Positions 59,501 through 64,000 of a stretch of DNA of 64,000 nucleotides are shown here, piece by piece. Under the pieces are notes generated by a model, which was given only the letters and a program-made list of their open reading frames with translations, ran no database searches and was not told the origin of the DNA. Source of the DNA: Lycocorax pyrrhopterus obiensis (lineage: Eukaryota; Chordata; Aves; Passeriformes; Paradisaeidae); the NCBI GenBank assembly GCA_014706295.1, contig JACSVZ010000004.1, positions 13,030,484 through 13,094,483 on the forward strand, read 5' to 3'. Position 1 is the stretch's first letter. Each line of letters opens with the position of its first letter. The translations under genes were made by a program, and so were the position numbers.

Positions 59501-62500
59501 TCACAACTGAGGCAGCTGCAATTGCTCGGGGGCAGGACTGAGGTTCAAGACGGTCACTCAAGCGCACAATTCTGTTTTACAGCAGGTGCAATACATAATA
59601 TGCACTAAATGAAGATACATTTTTGTCTGAAAGTGGAATGGAAAGCTCCTCCTGGGTGCTGTGGAAAGAGACAAGGAATAAATCCATATTGATTTCAGTG
59701 CAGCTTATTTTAAAACACTGAGAAATGATGCCACTTGTTTTACTTGCTGTAATAGCACTTCAAGGAACATAAGTCACACTAAAACTGTCTTGCTCAGGAT
59801 TAGTTTTCTTTCATGGAAGAAATACCCTGTGCAGCGCCAGACAGCCCTGATGGTGTTATGCCAGTGCTGAGAGAAGAATTAGCCCCATTACAATTGTCAG
59901 TTGTCTTCTGGAGAGCAGTATTTATAAACAGATCTGTGCTGAGTGACAGCTCCTTCCCCTGGCTCCATGTAGTCCAAACCTCAGCCTTCCAAATACCTTC
60001 CTGACTGGATTTAAAGATGCTGAGGATGCTTGTGCCCTCCTCGCGTTTAATAACCGAATGCCTGCGGTTTTGAGGCTATGATGAACAGTAAAAGAGATTT
60101 AAATGATGAGTTTCCACCTTCTTAAATGAAAGGTAATCCTTTGCAGCAGTAGTTCAAACCACTGCAGGTGATCAGAGGGAGTGCAGCACAGGGAAGGGGT
60201 GACCAGGAAGGGACAAACTCCAGTCAAGCAGCCAGTCAAAGATACCAACAGTACTTAAACTCTTTTGCAGCCAAACCTGCATTGTTGGGGTGGTTTTGTG
60301 GGCAAACACATTTGTACCTCTCGAGTTCTAGGAATTCTTGTACAGATTTCAGGGAGCTAAGGTCCACCCCTGCATTTTTGTCCCAGTGAAAGTGTTTTTA
60401 TCACCCCAAGTCTTTCGTGGCTCGTAAAGCTTTTTGCGGTGATCAGAAGGCAATTCTTAATGTTTCAGAGAAAGCAGAGGCAAAGAGGGTTTGAGAAATA
60501 TCTCACACAAACTGAGCAGAAGAACCCACTGCAGAACACAGATGATGTCATTCTCCTAATTGCTCCACTCTTTTTCTTTTTGAAGATAAATAACTTAAAT
60601 GATTCCTCTTAGAGGTGCTCAATTGATTTATTTCTCAATTTTTGCCCTTTTCTTCCCGGCCTATTATGATTCTTCATCCCAGAAGGGAATGAATTCTTCC
60701 TATTCTAGGAACATTTTTGAAGTTACAGATTTAAAATATAAAAGAACAAGAAAACCCTACTTCATTCTCTAAATCTAGAATCCTATAAAAAAATTTCAAT
60801 GCCTGCAACCAAATTATGGTACTTAGCAATTCTTTAAATCACTTCTTTTTCCATTTTCATCTATGGAGATAGCTGCTGGTTTTATTTCTCTATGTCTGTA
60901 GAGGGAGGGGAAAAAATACTGATAATTTGCCTTAGGGAAAAAGACCTATTTAGAATTCCAAATAAATTTTGACATGGAACATCTTCACTTGAAAGAAGCA
61001 ACTCAGTGCTTTACATTTCAGGAGAGCAGGCTGTAAAAAAGCCAATCAGTCTGAAAATCCATGCATAAACCACTGCCAAATGCATGAAGGATTTTTATAC
61101 AGAAGGAAGGCCAGCTGTGTACAAAAATACATCTCTCTTACATTCTCACAGCTCTCAGTCTTCCTCCTGTACTGCAACTCTTTTTTTTTTTTTTTTATTC
61201 CAATGAACATCTAAGAAGCACAACAGATAGGTACCTTTCAAAACCAGCCCTTAACTTCCACCACGAACTTTCACCCTTTTGTGCCACTGCGTAAAAACGG
61301 GAGGTTGACAACCACACAGCAGTAATGGTATGAGACAGCAACAAAATCTGGCTCCTGTTTTATTTAGGAGCACCTTATGGCATACCATACATTGGACTGC
61401 TAGAACTCTATCTTCAACATCGCTTTTGAGAAGAGTGTTTTCATTAATTATTAACCAGCACTTAGTTAACCACTGAGCCTGGGAGCAGATACAAAAATTT
61501 CCCTCTCTCCTTCTTGGCTATTTACAGTCCCACCCATTTCCACTTGAATATCACACACAGATCCAGGACAGAATGTGCAAGGATATCAGATCTTGCAACC
61601 ACTGTTCTGCGACTTCTCACAAAAAGCGGTTTTATTTCAAGATCTAAACTGAATCATCAGCTTACAGTCTGAAAGATAAAAGTGTATTAATGCCCTAAGA
61701 CAACACTGTCATGTCTGTGTTACATGTATCACATATCATTTCCCTAAGATGTGATAGATAAGATGGGAGTGAAGCTCTGGACTCCTGCAGAGCACAAACT
61801 CTGTATCAGTGGACATTTCCAAACGAGGATTTAGTGGAAAGAGGACTCCATCCAGAACTGAAGCTGGAAATATAGTTAGCTTTTACTTAACACACAGAGT
61901 ATTACTTCCCACTAGCCATAAAAATTGGAAGATAATAGTAATGGAGGCACAGAGAGTAGGGAGAAGCAGCTTCCTATACTACACCAGTTAATTCACAGGG
62001 CCACATTCACTGTTTCATCGAAAGAATTAAAAGCTAATTCTGTTACAGCTGGATCTTGATGCATATTCTCTCCAAGCTACAGATAGTTACAGACTCTTCT
62101 GACAGAGAAGAGTGAGGATAACCCAGGAGCTCTGTGTTTAAGCACGAAAAACTTGGGAAGTTGTATTTGCTGCAGCTGAGATGCTCCATTCTAACCAACA
62201 GGATGTGGGATACAGAGAAATGCCAGCACTTGACTGAAGAACCAAAAAATTACAGGGAAGAATGTTCCATTACAATGACCCAATCTTCAGTCTCTCCACT
62301 TTTAGTTGTTTTCTTTCTGTTTTTATCCTTCAGACAGCTGTCCTCAGAAAGAAAAAAACAAGTTCTGTACCTCTGAAATATCTGAAACAGGCACTTGCAG
62401 CTGTTACAGACAGGTGACAAGCAGAATCCTTCAAGAAGTCTTGTCTAGATAAGAGAGAGAAGGAATTTGCAAGACCGCTTTCAGATAAGACACATGACCC

Positions 62501-64000
62501 TGGCCATCATTTGGAATTAAAAGTGTGCATTTCCTTATATTGTTGCAGTTTTGAGATAACAAAGTGTGTCTTTTCTTTGTAGTCAACAGACTTGGGATAA
62601 AGCTCCCTTCTCCCCAAATCTTCTGTGCCTCTCACCTCTCTTCTAAGAGTCAGGAGAAAATTTTGTGGTCTGTTGCTTCTAGGACAGGCCCACCTTCTGG
62701 AAGAGAAGGCTTCCAGAAGTAAAAGGCTTCCAAAGTCTCATAACCAAATTATCTGTAGAACAGCCACAAGAAAGCTTCATCTGTGCTGCCAGCATGTGTG
62801 GGTAAGCAGAGCTGGGAACTGGACCTCTGTAAAGAGACAGAAAGAACATGGCCTAATGCTACACTGGAGCACTTGGAAACTTAGCCAGCACAAAGATCTG
62901 CTTTTGGCTCAGGGTATGGGAAAAGCCCGGAGGAAAACAAAGCATGAACGTGTGCACCTAATGCAAATGAGAAAATGCAATAATTTGGGTGTTGAGGATG
63001 TGTTGTAAGAGGGCTGGAGGTGAGCCAGGTTAGCCTGGCACACGGAATACTGGCACAGAGCTCCACGTATCCAAGCAAGCCAAGGTTTCCGAGCCTCAGC
63101 AAACCATGTAGCAGTTTCCTAACTCTGGAAGAAATTCATCTTCCCCGAAGTCTTTGCAGAAGTGTACCCAGTTGTTCAGTATCAAATGAGGTCCGTTCTT
63201 CAAAGTGTCAAAGGCTGCCCCCCTCAGCTGTGTCACAGAGAATCCCATCACAGAGCACGCTCTGGGGCTTCCTCCTGTGGAGAGCGTCAGATTGTCCGGG
63301 ATCGCTGCTCCCGGGAGCACTGCTGGTGGTGGCTGCTGGAATGCCAGGAAGGGCTTAGCAAGGAGCGGGGTGGGGGAGGCGCTGCTCCAACTGAGCAATG
63401 CAAGGCAAGCAGCAGGCGCTGGATCCCAACAAATATGGCTTCTGGGAGCCACAATCAGCAACTCCAGCTGGGCCATTTGCTTAGGCTGCCTGCCAAAAGG
63501 TTTATAAAAAGAACAGTAAAGAATGTGCCATGGCTTTAAATATGAATTTCAAACACAGTGCAGCCAATATCCACATTTGTTGAGGCTTCCATCCCATAGC
63601 TTTTCTCTAAGGCTCAGTCAGGAATGCAAGGAGTTTCTCCTGCTGATCTAATTTTATCCCCTCGCAGATATCCACCAGCACGAAGGAATGAAGTAGAGCC
63701 AGGGCAGTTTCTCAATTACTTCCAGCTCTCAGAGAGGGGCTCAAAAGATAATAGTGAAGCAAGTACCACACAGCAAAGATGCTAAACCAGCCTATAATTT
63801 GTGTGTTGCTGTACACAGATCTTGTGATAATTTACTAATAGGCGACCCCAGCCTTTTCTCCAGCTGGTGCCTGTCCTAATACCACAGACATTTCTGTAAG
63901 AGTTTAACTGCAACAGAGCACAGCGGCAAACAGGAATGGCTGCTACACAATAAGTGAAATATGCAGGTGGTTTCCCCATCAGACATATGAGCTGGTTCCT
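56526..64000. other. Sequence downstream of EPHX1, no gene recognised
   Basis: In human TMEM63A lies next, on the opposite strand; I could identify no TMEM63A exon in this 7.5 kb. Open frames such as 57541-58023 (plus) and 62625-63008 (plus) show no family features. A minus-strand frame ending at 63096 is discussed as a weak coding candidate. A 16-base T run lies at 61181-61196. Confidence 0.45.

Overview
The window is vertebrate nuclear DNA and almost certainly avian, most likely a songbird. CR1 LINE fragments are the commonest recognisable interspersed repeat. Three solo or truncated retroviral LTRs resemble families I know from songbird genomes. No mammalian SINE or L1 is visible. Genes are split by kilobase introns with GT-AG borders. 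The species cannot be fixed from sequence alone.

Two protein-coding genes are clear, head to tail on the plus strand. SRP9 (17269-21518, 3 coding exons, 86 codons) encodes the 9 kDa subunit of the signal recognition particle Alu domain and starts in a strong CpG-island promoter. EPHX1 (coding part 44485-55699, 8 coding exons, 464 codons) encodes microsomal epoxide hydrolase. Its likely promoter and non-coding first exon lie in a second CpG island at about 31785-32530, leaving a first intron of about 12 kb. The order SRP9-EPHX1 matches human 1q42, so this is an old syntenic block. The two genes are neighbours with no known functional link: one acts in co-translational targeting to the ER, the other is an ER-membrane detoxification enzyme.

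Layout: 1-16.6 kb has no recognised gene, but holds one possible coding exon on the minus strand (8488-8699), a perfect 59-bp tandem duplication and a small structured element. 16.6-22 kb is SRP9. 22-31.8 kb is intergenic and carries CR1, an LTR nested inside a CR1, and a solo LTR with a 5-bp target duplication. 31.8-44.5 kb is the EPHX1 promoter and intron 1, with a 92-bp repeated segment, a 1.3-kb purine-rich minisatellite with a GGAA core, and a reverse-oriented solo LTR. 44.5-56.5 kb is the EPHX1 coding exons and 3' UTR. 56.5-64 kb has no recognised gene.

The observation most worth checking is in EPHX1. The catalytic Asp is followed by Ala instead of the usual Trp, while every other catalytic residue is intact. 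I saw no previously undescribed multi-gene system here. Most long open frames in the window are products of CpG-island, satellite or intron sequence.
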